64,000 nt of DNA from Phyllobacteriaceae bacterium (GCA_024742765.1 JANSXT010000001.1:186001-250000), one strand, 5' to 3'. Positions 43,379 through 53,119 are shown, counted from the stretch's first letter. The notes: generated by a model not told the origin, from the sequence alone. A program made the numbers and translations.

Positions 43379-43996
43379 ATGACATCGGTCGCCTTTTCCG
43401 GATTCCTGCTCGGCCTCACGCTGATCATTGCGATCGGCGCGCAGAACGCCTTCATCCTGCGCCAGGGGCTGATGCGCAGCCATGTGTTCATCTTGTGCCT
43501 GATCTGCGCACTGTCCGACGCGCTTCTGATCGCCGCCGGCGTCGCCGGGCTCGGCACGCTGATTGCCGCCAACCCGTCATTGATCACGATCGTCACGCTG
43601 GGCGGTGCGGCTTTTCTTCTCGTCTATGCCGCGTTGGCGCTGCGCCGCGCTCTGCGGCCATCGGCGCTCGTCGCCGAAGCGCCGGGCGGCAAGCCGCTGC
43701 CGCTCAGGGCGGCGATCGCCACCTGCCTCGCCTTCACCTTTTTGAACCCGCATGTCTATCTGGACACGGTCGTGCTGCTGGGAAGCCTGTCAGGGCGCCA
43801 TGAGGGCGCCGCGCGCCTGGCATTCGGGGGCGGCGCGATGACGGCCAGCTTCGTCTGGTTCTTTTCGCTGGGCTATGGCGCCCGGCTTCTAGCGCCCCTT
43901 TTCGCCAAGCCAAGTGCCTGGCGTGTGCTCGACATGCTGATCGCGCTCGTCATGGCGGCGCTCGCCATCGGCCTGCTGGCCAGCCTGAGTGCGTGA
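43379..43996 (+). CDS. LysE/ArgO-type amino acid exporter
   Basis: Inner-membrane exporter of the LysE superfamily, closest in look to ArgO (arginine/lysine). 205 residues, six helices. Signatures are GLTLIIAIGAQNAFILRQGL and FTFLNPHVYLDTVVLLGS. The start ATG 43379 is 19 bases after the peptidase stop. Confidence 0.87.
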   Translation: MTSVAFSGFLLGLTLIIAIGAQNAFILRQGLMRSHVFILCLICALSDALLIAAGVAGLGTLIAANPSLITIVTLGGAAFLLVYAALALRRALRPSALVAEAPGGKPLPLRAAIATCLAFTFLNPHVYLDTVVLLGSLSGRHEGAARLAFGGGAMTASFVWFFSLGYGARLLAPLFAKPSAWRVLDMLIALVMAALAIGLLASLSA

Positions 43997-44389
43997 AACG
44001 GCAGCGGCAAGGGGGGATCTCTGCGCAGGCGCCCCAGGCATCTGCCATTTGCCGCTCCTGGTCCGTGAGAAGCAAATGGCCGAGCACAGTGGAAGATGGG
44101 GCGCAAACTCCACCGCGAGATACCCGGCTCCGCCTTGCGCAGAGACATCCATCGTAGCCGTTCGTAACCGATCTTGAACAGGGGATTTTTAGGGGGAAGG
44201 CAAAAAAAGCGTCTCAATTGTACCGATGGCAACCACGGATTGCATGTGGCGCGGCTGTCGCGTTCCCGCGCGCAAATCGAGCGATGGTTGGAAAAATCGC
44301 CTGTCGGCGCCCGTTCGGCGCTTGGCATCGCCATTGTCGGCATGGCAAGAGCGGCGCGCGCCACCGAGCGCTTGGAAGGAACCTGTCAG
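43997..44389. other. Gene-free spacer before cysS with nested inverted repeat
   Basis: 393 bases without a supported gene. The first part (44018-44145) is a nested inverted repeat listed separately. The rest (44146-44389) is ordinary sequence open in the cysS frame but without resemblance to CysS, so it is read as leader. A promoter for cysS was not identified with confidence. Confidence 0.6.
44018..44145. repeat. Nested inverted repeat (128 bp)
   Basis: Three concentric pairs: TCTCTGCGCA (44018-44027) with TGCGCAGAGA (44136-44145); GCGCCCC (44029-44035) with GGGGCGC (44098-44104), followed inward by ATCT (44040-44043) with AGAT (44094-44097); and CCATTTGC (44045-44052) with GCAAATGG (44072-44079). 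Together they would fold into one long arm. Confidence 0.75.
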
Positions 44390-45787
44390 ATGGCCGAACA
44401 CACCGGCAGCACGATCCGCCTCTACAACACGCTGACGCGCGCTAAGGCGCCGTTTGCGCCGATTGATCCGGACAATGTGCGCCTTTATGTGTGCGGACCG
44501 ACCGTTTACGACTATGCCCATATCGGCAATGCGCGGCCCGTCATCGTCTTCGACGTCTTGTTCCGGCTTCTGCGGCACGTCTATGGCGCCGATCACGTCA
44601 CCTATGTGCGCAACATCACCGACGTCGAGGACAAGATCAACGCGCGCGCCCTGCGCGATTATCCTGATCTGCCACTGAACGAGGCGATTCGCGCGGTGAC
44701 CGAGAAAACTGCCGCCCAGTTCCGGTCCGACGCTCTGGCGCTCGGCTGCCTGCCGCCGACCCATGAGCCGCGCGCCACCGAACATGTCGCCGGCATGATT
44801 GTGATGATCAACGATCTGGTCGCGCGCGGCCATGCCTATGTCGCAACCGGGGACGAGGGCACCGAAGTCCTGTTCGATGTCGGCTCCATGCCGGATTATG
44901 GCGCCCTGTCGGGGCGCGATCTCGCCGATCAGAAGGCCGGCGCGCGCGTCGCCGTCGCCGATCACAAGCGCGATGCGGCCGATTTCGTGCTCTGGAAGCA
45001 GAGCGGATCAAACGAACCGGGCTGGGATGCCGAGTTTGGCGGGACCCACATTCGCGGCCGGCCGGGCTGGCACATCGAATGCTCGGTGATGAGCGCCCAC
45101 CATCTGGGCGAGGTGTTCGACATTCATGGCGGCGGGATCGATCTGGTCTTTCCCCACCATGAAAACGAGATCGCCCAGAGCCGCTGCGCCCATGGCACGT
45201 CGACCATGGCCAATGTCTGGATGCACAATGGCTTCCTGCAGGTCGAGGGCAAGAAGATGTCGAAATCGCTCGGCAATTTCGTGACGGTCCACGAACTGCT
45301 GGCAACGGAGAAATTCGGCGGGCGGACATGGCCCGGCGAGGTGCTGCGTCTCGCCATGCTGATGACCCACTATCGCGAGCCGATCGATTTTTCCGTGCGC
45401 CGGTTGGAGGAGGCCGAAAGCCTGCTGGCACGGCTGTGGCGGCGCGCCGGCGAGACGACCAGCAACGGTGCGCTGGAGACGGTCGTCGAGGCATTGAGCG
45501 ACGATCTGAACAGTGTCGATGCGATCCATGCGTTGAACGGTCTGGCCGGCGTGCCGCTGCGTGACGCACTGTCGTTTCTCGGTCTCCCCGATGCGGCGCC
45601 GGTCGATGACATCGACCTTGGTGCCGTGCAGGCGGCGATCGACACACGTCTCGCGCTGATCGCCGACAAGAACTGGGCCGAGGCCGACCGCATTCGCGAC
45701 GAACTGCTCGAACAAGGCATCCAGTTGAAAGACGGCAAGGACCCCGACACCGGCGAACGCGTGACCACATGGGAGGTCAGGCGATGA
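44390..45787 (+). CDS. cysS: Cysteinyl-tRNA synthetase
   Basis: Class I aminoacyl-tRNA synthetase, 465 residues from ATG 44390 (GGAAGGA nine bases upstream). Seen: zinc-binding start [18 protein letters not shown] (which includes the HIGH-type motif), [15 protein letters not shown], the zinc ligands [19 protein letters not shown], and KMSKSLGNF. The frame runs upstream to 44174 without conserved residues, so those codons are excluded. The stop overlaps the next start as ATGA. Confidence 0.97.
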   Translation: MAEHTGSTIRLYNTLTRAKAPFAPIDPDNVRLYVCGPTVYDYAHIGNARPVIVFDVLFRLLRHVYGADHVTYVRNITDVEDKINARALRDYPDLPLNEAIRAVTEKTAAQFRSDALALGCLPPTHEPRATEHVAGMIVMINDLVARGHAYVATGDEGTEVLFDVGSMPDYGALSGRDLADQKAGARVAVADHKRDAADFVLWKQSGSNEPGWDAEFGGTHIRGRPGWHIECSVMSAHHLGEVFDIHGGGIDLVFPHHENEIAQSRCAHGTSTMANVWMHNGFLQVEGKKMSKSLGNFVTVHELLATEKFGGRTWPGEVLRLAMLMTHYREPIDFSVRRLEEAESLLARLWRRAGETTSNGALETVVEALSDDLNSVDAIHALNGLAGVPLRDALSFLGLPDAAPVDDIDLGAVQAAIDTRLALIADKNWAEADRIRDELLEQGIQLKDGKDPDTGERVTTWEVRR

Positions 45788-46257
45788 GCGGCCCGTTCAC
45801 CGGCGGTTGCCAGTGCGGCGCGGTGCGCTACCGGTTCAGGGCGCTCGGCCGGGCCTCCATCTGCCATTGCCGCATGTGTCAGAAGGCGATGGGCAATTAT
45901 TTTGCGCCGCTGGTCGAAGTGGAGGGCTTCGAGTGGACGCGCGGCGAACGGGGGCTTTTCGCCTCCTCCAACCTGTCGGGTCGCGGTTTCTGCCGGTCGT
46001 GCGGCACGCCGCTGACGCTGGAAACCGACGAGATCGTGGAAGTGGCCATCGGCTCGCTCGATGATCCGGCGATCGTGCCGATCGAGTATCATGCCAACAT
46101 CGCCGATCGCCATGATGTCGTGATGCATCTGGACAAGGTGCCCGAGGCCGACCCGGAAGTTGGCGCCGAGAACGATGCCTGGAACGCCCGTATCGTCTCC
46201 CATCAGCATCCCGACCGCGACACCGATGTCTGGCCGCCGAGACCCGGCCATGGCTGA
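45784..46257 (+). CDS. GFA family (CENP-V/formaldehyde-activating-like) zinc protein
   Basis: 157 residues. Cysteine motifs of the GFA fold are intact: [23 protein letters not shown] and [10 protein letters not shown], predicted to bind two zincs. Glutathione-dependent formaldehyde activation is the founding function, but most members are uncharacterised. It is coupled to cysS (ATGA) and overlaps the next small gene by eight bases. Confidence 0.88.
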   Translation: MSGPFTGGCQCGAVRYRFRALGRASICHCRMCQKAMGNYFAPLVEVEGFEWTRGERGLFASSNLSGRGFCRSCGTPLTLETDEIVEVAIGSLDDPAIVPIEYHANIADRHDVVMHLDKVPEADPEVGAENDAWNARIVSHQHPDRDTDVWPPRPGHG

Positions 46258-46369
46258 GCGCAATCCGCCAACGCAGATGCCCAAATGGCTGCTCTACGGG
46301 CTGATCGCCAAGGGCGTCGCCATCGTTGCGATCACGCTCGCCGTGCTCTACTACGCCGGGGTTTTCTGA
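46250..46369 (+). CDS. 39-residue single-pass membrane protein
   Basis: A short gene from ATG 46250, overlapping the GFA stop. The protein is a polar N-terminus ([11 protein letters not shown]) followed by one hydrophobic helix (about residues 14-38, LLYGLIAKGVAIVAITLAVL) ending YYAGVF. The tight packing between two genes, plausible start and clean helix support a real gene, though nothing is known of its function. Confidence 0.6.
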   Translation: MAERNPPTQMPKWLLYGLIAKGVAIVAITLAVLYYAGVF

Positions 46370-46381
46370 ACGAGGCCCTCC

Positions 46382-48001
46382 ATGCCCGCCCGCGACCGCA
46401 TCTATCTGTTCGACACGACTTTGAGAGACGGCCAACAGACGCCGGCCATCGATTTTTCGGTCGAGGACAAGATCACGATCGCGCGGATGCTCGACGAGTT
46501 CGGCGTCGACTATATCGAGGGCGGCTATCCGGGCGCCAACCCCACCGATACCGCCTTTTTCGAGCGAAAAAGAACAAGCAATGCCGCCTTCGTCGCCTTC
46601 GGCATGACCAAGCGCCCAGGCGTCTCGGCGTCGAACGATCCGGGCCTTGCCGCGCTGACCGGGGCCGCCGCCGACGCGGTCTGTTTCGTCGCCAAGGCGT
46701 GGGACTATCATGTCGATGTCGCGCTCGGCTGTACGCTTGAGGAAAATCTCGGCGCGATCCGCGACTCGGTCGGTGCTGCCGTCGCCGCCGGGCGCGAAGC
46801 GATGGTCGATTGCGAGCACTTCTTCGACGGCTACAAGGCCAATCCGGACTATGCGCTGGATTGCGCCCGCACCGCGCTGGAGGCCGGCGCGCGCTGGATC
46901 GTCCTGTGCGACACCAATGGCGGCACCCAGCCCGACGAGGTGCGCGCCATCACCCAAGCTGTCATCGCGGCCGGCGTGCCTGGCGACCGGCTGGGCATCC
47001 ACGCCCATGACGACACCGGTCAGGCGGTCGCCAACTCGCTGGCCGCCATCGATGCGGGGGTGCGGCAGGTGCAGGGCACGCTCAACGGCATCGGCGAACG
47101 CTGTGGCAACGCCAATCTCGTCACGCTGATCGCCACGCTCGGCCTCAAGCCTGCTTGGTCGGATCGCTTCGAGACCGGCATATCGCAGGAAAATCTCGCC
47201 GGGCTGACACGCCTGTCGCGCTCTTTCGACGAACTGCTCAACCGCGCCCCCGACGCTCAGGCGCCCTATGTCGGCGCCTCGGCCTTTGCCACCAAGGCCG
47301 GCATCCACGCATCGGCCCTGGTCAAGGACCCCAAGACCTATGAGCACGTGCCCGCCGAGAGCGTCGGCAACATGCGGCGCGTCATGGTGTCGGACCAGGG
47401 CGGCAAGTCGAATTTCATCGACGAACTCAAGCGCCGCGGCATCACCGTCGCCAAGGACGATCCGCGCCTCGACACGCTGATCTCCATCGTCAAGGAGCGC
47501 GAGGCGGACGGATATGCCTATGAAGGGGCCGATGCCAGCTTCGAACTTCTGGCGCGGCGGACGCTCGGCGAGGTGCCGGATTTCTTCGAGGTGGATTCGT
47601 TCCGCTGCGTGGTCGAACGCCGCCACAATGCGCGTGGCGCGCTGATTACGCTCTCCGAGGCGGTGGTCAAGCTGACAGTCGATGGCGAGCAGCGCATGTC
47701 GGTCGCCGAAGGGCAGGGGCCCGTCAACGCGCTCGATCTGGCGCTGCGCAAGGATCTGGGCAAATATCAGGGCGAGATCGCCGATCTCGAACTGGTCGAC
47801 TACAAGGTTCGCATCCTCAATGGCGGCACCGAGGCGATCACCCGCGTCCTGATCGAATCGACCGACATGACGGGCCGCCGCTGGTGGACGGTCGGCGTCT
47901 CCGACAACATCATCGACGCCTCCTTCCAGGCGCTGATGGATTCGATTACCTTCAAGCTGATGAAGAACAGGGGCACCGCCGGCCTGATGGCGGCGGAATG
48001 A
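46382..48001 (+). CDS. cimA: (R)-citramalate synthase
   Basis: HMG-CoA-lyase-like enzyme that condenses pyruvate and acetyl-CoA in a threonine-independent route to isoleucine. 539 residues: the DRE-TIM barrel with FDTTLRDGQQTP at the start, GGYPGANPTD, CDTNGGTQPDEVR and HAHDDTGQAVANS, then the LeuA-type C-terminal regulatory domain (about 400-539, NARGALITLSEAVVKLTV). It is distinguished from LeuA by overall sequence (FAKAWDYHVDVAL, TKAGIHASALVKD). rarD overlaps its stop by four bases. Confidence 0.92.
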   Translation: MPARDRIYLFDTTLRDGQQTPAIDFSVEDKITIARMLDEFGVDYIEGGYPGANPTDTAFFERKRTSNAAFVAFGMTKRPGVSASNDPGLAALTGAAADAVCFVAKAWDYHVDVALGCTLEENLGAIRDSVGAAVAAGREAMVDCEHFFDGYKANPDYALDCARTALEAGARWIVLCDTNGGTQPDEVRAITQAVIAAGVPGDRLGIHAHDDTGQAVANSLAAIDAGVRQVQGTLNGIGERCGNANLVTLIATLGLKPAWSDRFETGISQENLAGLTRLSRSFDELLNRAPDAQAPYVGASAFATKAGIHASALVKDPKTYEHVPAESVGNMRRVMVSDQGGKSNFIDELKRRGITVAKDDPRLDTLISIVKEREADGYAYEGADASFELLARRTLGEVPDFFEVDSFRCVVERRHNARGALITLSEAVVKLTVDGEQRMSVAEGQGPVNALDLALRKDLGKYQGEIADLELVDYKVRILNGGTEAITRVLIESTDMTGRRWWTVGVSDNIIDASFQALMDSITFKLMKNRGTAGLMAAE

Positions 48002-48912
48002 GCCCCCGGCCACCACCGACAGACACGCCGGTTCGCGAATCCCTCTCCGGCTTCCTGTTCGCCATCGGCGCCTTCGGCCTCTGGGGCTTCATGCCGCTCT
48101 ACGTCAAGCTGGTGGACCATGTTCCGCCGGCAGAGCTGGTGGCGCATCGCGTCATCTGGTCGATTCCGGTCGCCGGTTTGCTGCTGATCGCGCTGCGGCG
48201 GACCGCCGATTTGCGGGCCGCGTTCGGATCGCCGCGCACATTGGCCATGGCGGCGCTGACTGCCGGGCTCATCTCGATCAATTGGGGTGTCTATATGTGG
48301 GCGATCATCAGCGATCGCGCGCTGGAAGGTGCGCTTGGCTACTATATCAACCCGCTGGTCAATGTCGTGCTCGGCGCCGTGCTGCTGGGCGAACGGTTCA
48401 ACCGCCTGCAGGCGGCCGCGATCGCCTGCGCGGTCATCGCCGTCGCGATCCTGACCTTCCGGGCCGGTGGCTTGCCCTGGGTGTCGCTGGCGCTGGCCTT
48501 CTCGTTCGGCTTTTACGGGTTCTTCCGCAAGACCCTGCCGATCGGCCCGTCGCAGGGTTTCATGCTCGAAGTGCTGATCCTGTCCGTGCCCGCGCTGGCC
48601 CTGATCGTCTATGTCACGGCGATCGGGCAGGGGCATTTCGGACCGACCGGAATGGCGGACATCGGGCTTTTGCTCCTGTCCGGGCCGGTCACCGCCGTAC
48701 CGCTGCTGCTCTTTGCCTTCGGTGCCAAGGCGCTGCGCTACACCACCATCGGCATCCTGCAATATATCGCGCCGACCATGATTTTCCTGCTGGCAATCTT
48801 CGTCTTCGGCGAACCCTTTTCCGTGTGGCAGCTCATCGCATTCTGCTTCATCTGGACGGGGCTGGCGCTTTACACCTGGTCGCTGTTTCGTTCGGCGAGG
48901 AAAGTGGCATAA
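47998..48912 (+). CDS. rarD: RarD, EamA-type permease
   Basis: Ten-helix drug/metabolite transporter of 304 residues. RarD-specific blocks are AFGLWGFMPLYVKLV, AHRVIWSIP, NWGVYMWAI and ALGYYINPLVNVVLG, with ALRYTTIGILQYIAPTMIFL near the end. The substrate is not established (chloramphenicol sensitivity is a phenotype in other bacteria). It is translationally coupled to cimA and followed by a strong hairpin. Confidence 0.9.
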   Translation: MSPRPPPTDTPVRESLSGFLFAIGAFGLWGFMPLYVKLVDHVPPAELVAHRVIWSIPVAGLLLIALRRTADLRAAFGSPRTLAMAALTAGLISINWGVYMWAIISDRALEGALGYYINPLVNVVLGAVLLGERFNRLQAAAIACAVIAVAILTFRAGGLPWVSLALAFSFGFYGFFRKTLPIGPSQGFMLEVLILSVPALALIVYVTAIGQGHFGPTGMADIGLLLLSGPVTAVPLLLFAFGAKALRYTTIGILQYIAPTMIFLLAIFVFGEPFSVWQLIAFCFIWTGLALYTWSLFRSARKVA

Positions 48913-48916
48913 GAAA

Positions 48917-48939
48917 ACCGCGCCGACATGCGGCGCGGT
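48917..48939. terminator. Bidirectional terminator between rarD and the glycerophosphodiesterase gene
   Basis: ACCGCGCCG / CGGCGCGGT is a perfect 9-bp stem with a five-base loop. On the minus strand it is followed by TTTTCTT, a good terminator for the convergent gene; on the plus strand only CCTTT follows. It sits five bases after the rarD stop. Confidence 0.85.
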
Positions 48940-48968
48940 CCTTTGCTGCAGCGATCGTCGGATCGCCC

Positions 48969-50195
48969 CTATTCGAGTCCGAAACAGTTGGCATAGTAGG
49001 TGGTCGTCGCCGGCCAGTCGGAGAAAACGCCGACGACGCCGACTTCCTCGTGCAGCACATGCAGCAGGTTGAAGACATCGCCGTCATTGTCGGTGATCTC
49101 GGCGACCGACTGATAGTACCAGCCGCCGCCATTGCGCAGATTTCCGGAGCGCTCGACCGTCCAGGCGATGATGTTCAGGCCGGCGGCGTTCGCCTCCTCG
49201 GCCCAGACGGACGGAACCATCGCGCCATTGTCGTCGACGGTTACCAGCACCCAGGTTGGCGGCGCGACATAGTTGACGCCCATCTGTTTGAGTTCGGTCA
49301 TGGTCTGCGGCCATGTGGCCGGGTCCATCGGGCTCCAACCGTCGATCGCGTAATGATCGATCAGATAGACGGCCTGTGCGCCAAATTCCGGCTCGGCTTC
49401 GATCCAGTAGAGCACATCGTCCAGATTGAACGACTGCGCCCACACATCGGAAGCGGGCACACCAGCGGCCTTGTATTCGTCGATCAGCTTTTGCGCGAAA
49501 TCGCGCTGGCTGAACCCGTCGAACGGCATCTCGACCGACGGCGCCTTCAGTTCGGGCGTGAATTTTGCCCCAAGCGACCGGAACAGTTCGATCGACTCGG
49601 CATGGGTCATCAGCGTTGCGGGATTGGCGGCGTAAAGGTCCGTGCGCCAGCCGGCCGTGCCGTCCAGATAGTCCTCGACCGTGGTGGCTGAGCGGTTGGC
49701 GGCATCCATTTTCGGCGTCAGCGTGCGGAACTGTTCGAGCGTGATCTCCGAGGTGCGGCATTCGGCGCGCGCCGGCTGATCGCCCGACGCCGGGGTGAAC
49801 GGCGTCACGCATGTGTCGGCCAGATCGGTGGCGAGAATATTGGTGGTCGTGTGCAAATCGTTCTGCGCGTGGCGGCACACCAGTTCTTTGTCCACGGTGA
49901 AGGTCACGTCGCATTCAAGAATGCCGGCACCCATGCGCGCCGCGGCAAGGTTTGATTCGACCGTGTGTTCGGGGAATTTCAGCGGCGCGCCGCGATGGCC
50001 GATCGACCAGTCCGAGCGTGTGAACGGGCCGGCCTGACATGCGGCCAGCGTCTCCTTGAGCGCGCCTTCGTCCATATTGTCGATCAGGAAGAACGGTCGC
50101 GGCCCGACCTGGACCGCTGTCTCGGCCAGACTGTCGGCAATGGCCGCGCCCATGGCGGCGGTGGCGAGAAGGGCGAGGGCGAGTTGGCGTGGCAT
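48969..50195 (-). CDS. Exported glycerophosphodiester phosphodiesterase family protein
   Basis: 408 residues from ATG 50195 (GGAG six bases upstream). A signal peptide (about 1-25) is followed by the GDPD domain: [19 protein letters not shown], the metal ligands in [19 protein letters not shown] and [10 protein letters not shown]. Hydrolyses deacylated phospholipids to glycerol-3-phosphate, presumably in the periplasm. A long C-terminal part (about 300-408) follows. It is alone in its unit. Confidence 0.9.
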   Translation of the reverse strand: MPRQLALALLATAAMGAAIADSLAETAVQVGPRPFFLIDNMDEGALKETLAACQAGPFTRSDWSIGHRGAPLKFPEHTVESNLAAARMGAGILECDVTFTVDKELVCRHAQNDLHTTTNILATDLADTCVTPFTPASGDQPARAECRTSEITLEQFRTLTPKMDAANRSATTVEDYLDGTAGWRTDLYAANPATLMTHAESIELFRSLGAKFTPELKAPSVEMPFDGFSQRDFAQKLIDEYKAAGVPASDVWAQSFNLDDVLYWIEAEPEFGAQAVYLIDHYAIDGWSPMDPATWPQTMTELKQMGVNYVAPPTWVLVTVDDNGAMVPSVWAEEANAAGLNIIAWTVERSGNLRNGGGWYYQSVAEITDNDGDVFNLLHVLHEEVGVVGVFSDWPATTTYYANCFGLE

Positions 50196-50281
50196 GGCGG
50201 GCTCCAAATGTGATGTTCGCCCTCAAAACCACACATCGATGACATCCGTCTGTCAGTGCGACGATGGATGTCCGTTGTCGT

Positions 50282-50881
50282 TCACAGCCTGCCGATGACC
50301 GCCGGATCGCCCTTCGCGCCATTAGCCGCGGCCAGCACTGCCGGCACGATGTCATCGACATTGTCGAGCACCAGCGGCTGGACCCGGTGTCCGGTGTGGA
50401 TAAAGCCGCTGTCGCGCATGTGATCGAGCAGCGTGGTCAGCGGATTCCAGAACCCGCCCATATTGGCCAGAACGATCGGCTTGGTGTGCCGGCCGAGCTG
50501 TGCCCAGGTCATGATCTCGATCACCTCTTCCAGCGTTCCGATGCCGCCGGGCAGCGTGACGAACGCGTCCGAGCGTTCGAACATCGCGTGCTTGCGCTCA
50601 TGCATGTCGTCGGTGACGATCAGTTCGTCCAGCGTGCCGAGCGCATCCTCGGTGGCTTCCTTGTGCATCAGGAATTTCGGGATGATGCCGGTGACCTTGC
50701 CGCCGCCTTCCATGACGCCGCGCGAGACCGCGCCCATCAGCCCCTTGGTGCCGCCGCCATAGACGAGCCGAAGGCCGGCCGCGGCGATTGCATTGCCAAG
50801 CCGATAGGCGGCGTTTCCGTAGCTGTCGTCAGTACCCGGCGAGGAGCCGCAATAAACGCAAATCGATTGAATGTCGGTCAT
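50282..50881 (-). CDS. LOG-family nucleoside 5'-monophosphate phosphoribohydrolase
   Basis: Rossmann-fold protein (TIGR00730) of 199 residues that releases bases from nucleoside monophosphates; in plants and some bacteria it activates cytokinins. Motifs are VYCGSSPGTDDSY, GGGTKGLMGAVSRG, the ARKHAM-like ERKHAMFER and LPGGIGTLEEVIE. The specific bacterial role is unclear. It is divergent from the LysM gene. Confidence 0.91.
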   Translation of the reverse strand: MTDIQSICVYCGSSPGTDDSYGNAAYRLGNAIAAAGLRLVYGGGTKGLMGAVSRGVMEGGGKVTGIIPKFLMHKEATEDALGTLDELIVTDDMHERKHAMFERSDAFVTLPGGIGTLEEVIEIMTWAQLGRHTKPIVLANMGGFWNPLTTLLDHMRDSGFIHTGHRVQPLVLDNVDDIVPAVLAAANGAKGDPAVIGRL

Positions 50882-51026
50882 GGCCGATCTGTGGCGCGCG
50901 CACGGCAAAAGGTCAAGCGGCGGCGTGCAGGCCCGCGTTTGCAGCCCCCGGCGAAACCGCCTAGATTGCAGCCGTAAGATTCTGCGCACCGATTTGCGGG
51001 CGCCGGTGCGTCGTGGAGTGACATGG

Positions 51027-52679
51027 ATGGCAAACCCCTATGCGGGACTTTGGCTGTTTGGCGCCCTGACCGCCGGCACGGCGATCGCCTCGACGGCGGC
51101 CGTCGTCGATTTCGCCGATCTAAGGGCGGCTTGGCAGTCGCGCTTCGGCACGCCGGCCGAAACGGTCGCAACCCGGCCTGTCGAGGAACAGGCGGCGCAA
51201 ACGGCCGACGATGCCGATACCCCCGCCGAAGACGATGCGCAACCGATGGCCGATGTGGCGCCAGAAGAAGCCGCGCCGGACGCCGAAACCGGCACCGATG
51301 TCGCGATGATCGACCGGACGGCCGAACCGCCGACGCTTGGCGATCAGAGCGTCTTGCCCGATGTCGCAACCGAACCTGGCGAGACACGCGAGGATGGCGA
51401 TGCGACGCTCGCCGCCGTCGTGCCCCGGTTCGATCTTCTGCGCGCCGAGCCGGACGGATCGCTGGTCATCGCAGGCTCCGGTCCGGCGGGCGCCACCATG
51501 GAGATCATCGCCGGAAGCCGCACCATCGCGACGGCCACCGCCGGCCCGACCGGTGATTTCGCCGCGGTGCTCGACGAGCCACTGGCACCCGGCGACTATC
51601 AGATCGTACTGCGGGCGACGGCGCCCGACGGGCTGGTGGTGACATCGCTTGAAACCGCCGTCGTCGCCATTCCCGAAGCCGGTTCCAACGACGTCCTGGC
51701 GCTGGTGGAAGCCCCGGGCGCGGCGTCGCGGCTGATCACCACGCCGGGGCCTGATACGCCGGTGCTCGAAACCGTGGCGCCCGAACCCGAAGCGGTCGCC
51801 GCCGACGAGGGCGACACACCGCCCACCGATGAGAGCGAGACGGCCGATGCAGCCGAGGAGCCCGCATCCGACGCGCCCGTCGAACTGGCCGCATTGCCCG
51901 AGACGGACGAGCCGGCCGCCGTCGCCGCGCCGGAGCCAACGGACGCCGCGCCCCACCTGCGCATCGAGGCCGTGGAAATCGACGGGGCCGAACTGTTCGT
52001 GGCCGGTGCCGCGACGCCCGGCACCCGCCTGCGGCTCTATGCCAACGAGATGCTGCTCGGCGACACGACCTCCAGCGATGGCGGGCGTTTTCTGATCCAG
52101 GTGCGGCGCGATCTGCCGGTCGGTGACTACATCATTCGCGCTGATGCCATCGATCCGGCGACCGGTGACGTGCTCCGGCGCGTATCCGTGCCGTTCACGC
52201 GTCAGGCCGGCGAACGGCTGGCGGCGATCGCCGTTGCGCCCTCGGCGCGCCTGCCGGCCTCACCGCCAACCATTCCGTTTGACGAACTGGCGCCGGACAC
52301 GCAGTCCGACGAAACCGCGCGCCTTGCCGCGCCGTCAGACCAAACGGTGCAGTCGCCCGAAGGCACCGATGGCTCGGCGTCCGTGCCGCAATCGCTCGGC
52401 GTCTTGCAGGGGCCGCCGCCAATCGGCGCCGCGCCGGCCGAGACCGCCGGCGAACTGGTGCCCACGGGCCAGTCGGTGATCATTCGTCGCGGCGACACGC
52501 TGTGGCAGATTTCGCGGCGGGTTTACGGCCAGGGCGTCAAATACACGACCATCTATCTGGCGAACGAAGAGCAGATTTCCGATCCGGATCGTATCTGGCC
52601 GGGACAGGTGTTTGCCGTGCCTGATGAAGCGCGCGCCGATGCCGAAGATGTGCACCGGCAATTGCGCAGCGCCAATTAA
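51027..52679 (+). CDS. LysM protein with acidic linkers and Ig-like domains
   Basis: 550-residue envelope protein, starting at ATG 51027 (GGAG eight bases upstream). An N-terminal helix (about 7-28) anchors it. A long Ala/Asp/Glu/Pro-rich, low-complexity stretch (about 45-125) comes next, followed by a beta-sandwich unit (about 130-220), another acidic linker (about 240-310), a second beta-sandwich (about 310-395), and a C-terminal LysM domain (about 486-532: IRRGDTLWQISRRVYGQG, LWPGQVF-like WPGQVFAVP). It probably binds peptidoglycan. Similar proteins are common in rhizobia, with unknown partners. Confidence 0.85.
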   Translation: MANPYAGLWLFGALTAGTAIASTAAVVDFADLRAAWQSRFGTPAETVATRPVEEQAAQTADDADTPAEDDAQPMADVAPEEAAPDAETGTDVAMIDRTAEPPTLGDQSVLPDVATEPGETREDGDATLAAVVPRFDLLRAEPDGSLVIAGSGPAGATMEIIAGSRTIATATAGPTGDFAAVLDEPLAPGDYQIVLRATAPDGLVVTSLETAVVAIPEAGSNDVLALVEAPGAASRLITTPGPDTPVLETVAPEPEAVAADEGDTPPTDESETADAAEEPASDAPVELAALPETDEPAAVAAPEPTDAAPHLRIEAVEIDGAELFVAGAATPGTRLRLYANEMLLGDTTSSDGGRFLIQVRRDLPVGDYIIRADAIDPATGDVLRRVSVPFTRQAGERLAAIAVAPSARLPASPPTIPFDELAPDTQSDETARLAAPSDQTVQSPEGTDGSASVPQSLGVLQGPPPIGAAPAETAGELVPTGQSVIIRRGDTLWQISRRVYGQGVKYTTIYLANEEQISDPDRIWPGQVFAVPDEARADAEDVHRQLRSAN

Positions 52680-52731
52680 GGCCCCTAGACGGACAGCCAG
52701 TTTGAGCCTGCCAGAAACGGCTGGCGCCGGC

Positions 52732-52758
52732 GTCAATCATCGTTTATCGTCGATTGAC
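52732..52758. promoter_or_regulatory. Inverted repeat abutting the second arsR-type gene
   Basis: GTCAATC (52732-52738) and GATTGAC (52752-52758) with a 13-base AT-rich centre, ending one base before the start codon at 52760. A probable autoregulatory site that would also cover the ribosome-binding region. Confidence 0.5.
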
Positions 52759-52759
52759 G

Positions 52760-53119
52760 ATGAAGAAATGCATCCAACCCCAATCGCGCAACGACGAAAT
52801 TTTGGCGCGGCAGCTTGCAGCGCTCGCTCATCCCGTGCGGCTGACCATCCTGCGCGCGCTGGCATGCTCGGAAAAGGCTTGCTGCAAGGATGTGGTCGAC
52901 CGGCTTCCGCTCGCCCAGTCGACCGTGTCGCAGCATCTCAAAGTGCTCAGCCAAGCCGGGCTCGTGGCGATGGACCGCTGCCGCCCTCATTCCCACTACC
53001 GGCTCGACCGGGAGGCACTGGCGGGGCTGGGCATGCGCCTGTCCGCATTCAGCGATGAATGCCTGTCGCCGGCCGAAACATTTTTCGCTCCCGATTTGAA
53101 AGAAACGCCTTTTGTCTGA
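52760..53119 (+). CDS. ArsR/SmtB-family regulator coupled to an Atm1-type exporter
   Basis: 119-residue winged-helix regulator from ATG 52760. The helix-turn-helix is DVVDRLPLAQSTVSQHLKVL, and a cysteine pair lies just before it (CSEKACCKDVV, cysteines about 38, 42, 43), near the position of the metal site in several ArsR proteins; another cysteine is in MDRCRPHSHY. A metal, metalloid or redox signal is plausible. The stop overlaps the TTG start of the ABC exporter, so the regulator and exporter are one unit. An inverted repeat (52732-52758) precedes it. Confidence 0.82.
   Translation: MKKCIQPQSRNDEILARQLAALAHPVRLTILRALACSEKACCKDVVDRLPLAQSTVSQHLKVLSQAGLVAMDRCRPHSHYRLDREALAGLGMRLSAFSDECLSPAETFFAPDLKETPFV

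Noticed and set aside
43873-44364. 163-codon minus-strand frame in the spacer before cysS
   Set aside because: No SD, no family resemblance, and it starts within the exporter gene and nested inverted repeat.
44174-44389. N-terminal extension of cysS
   Set aside because: The added residues are not like CysS and the internal ATG at 44390 has a good SD and matches the family start.
45836-48016. 726-codon open frame antisense to cimA and the GFA gene
   Set aside because: It is a by-product of GC-rich codon bias: no recognisable domain, low-complexity composition, and the plus-strand genes are clear enzymes.
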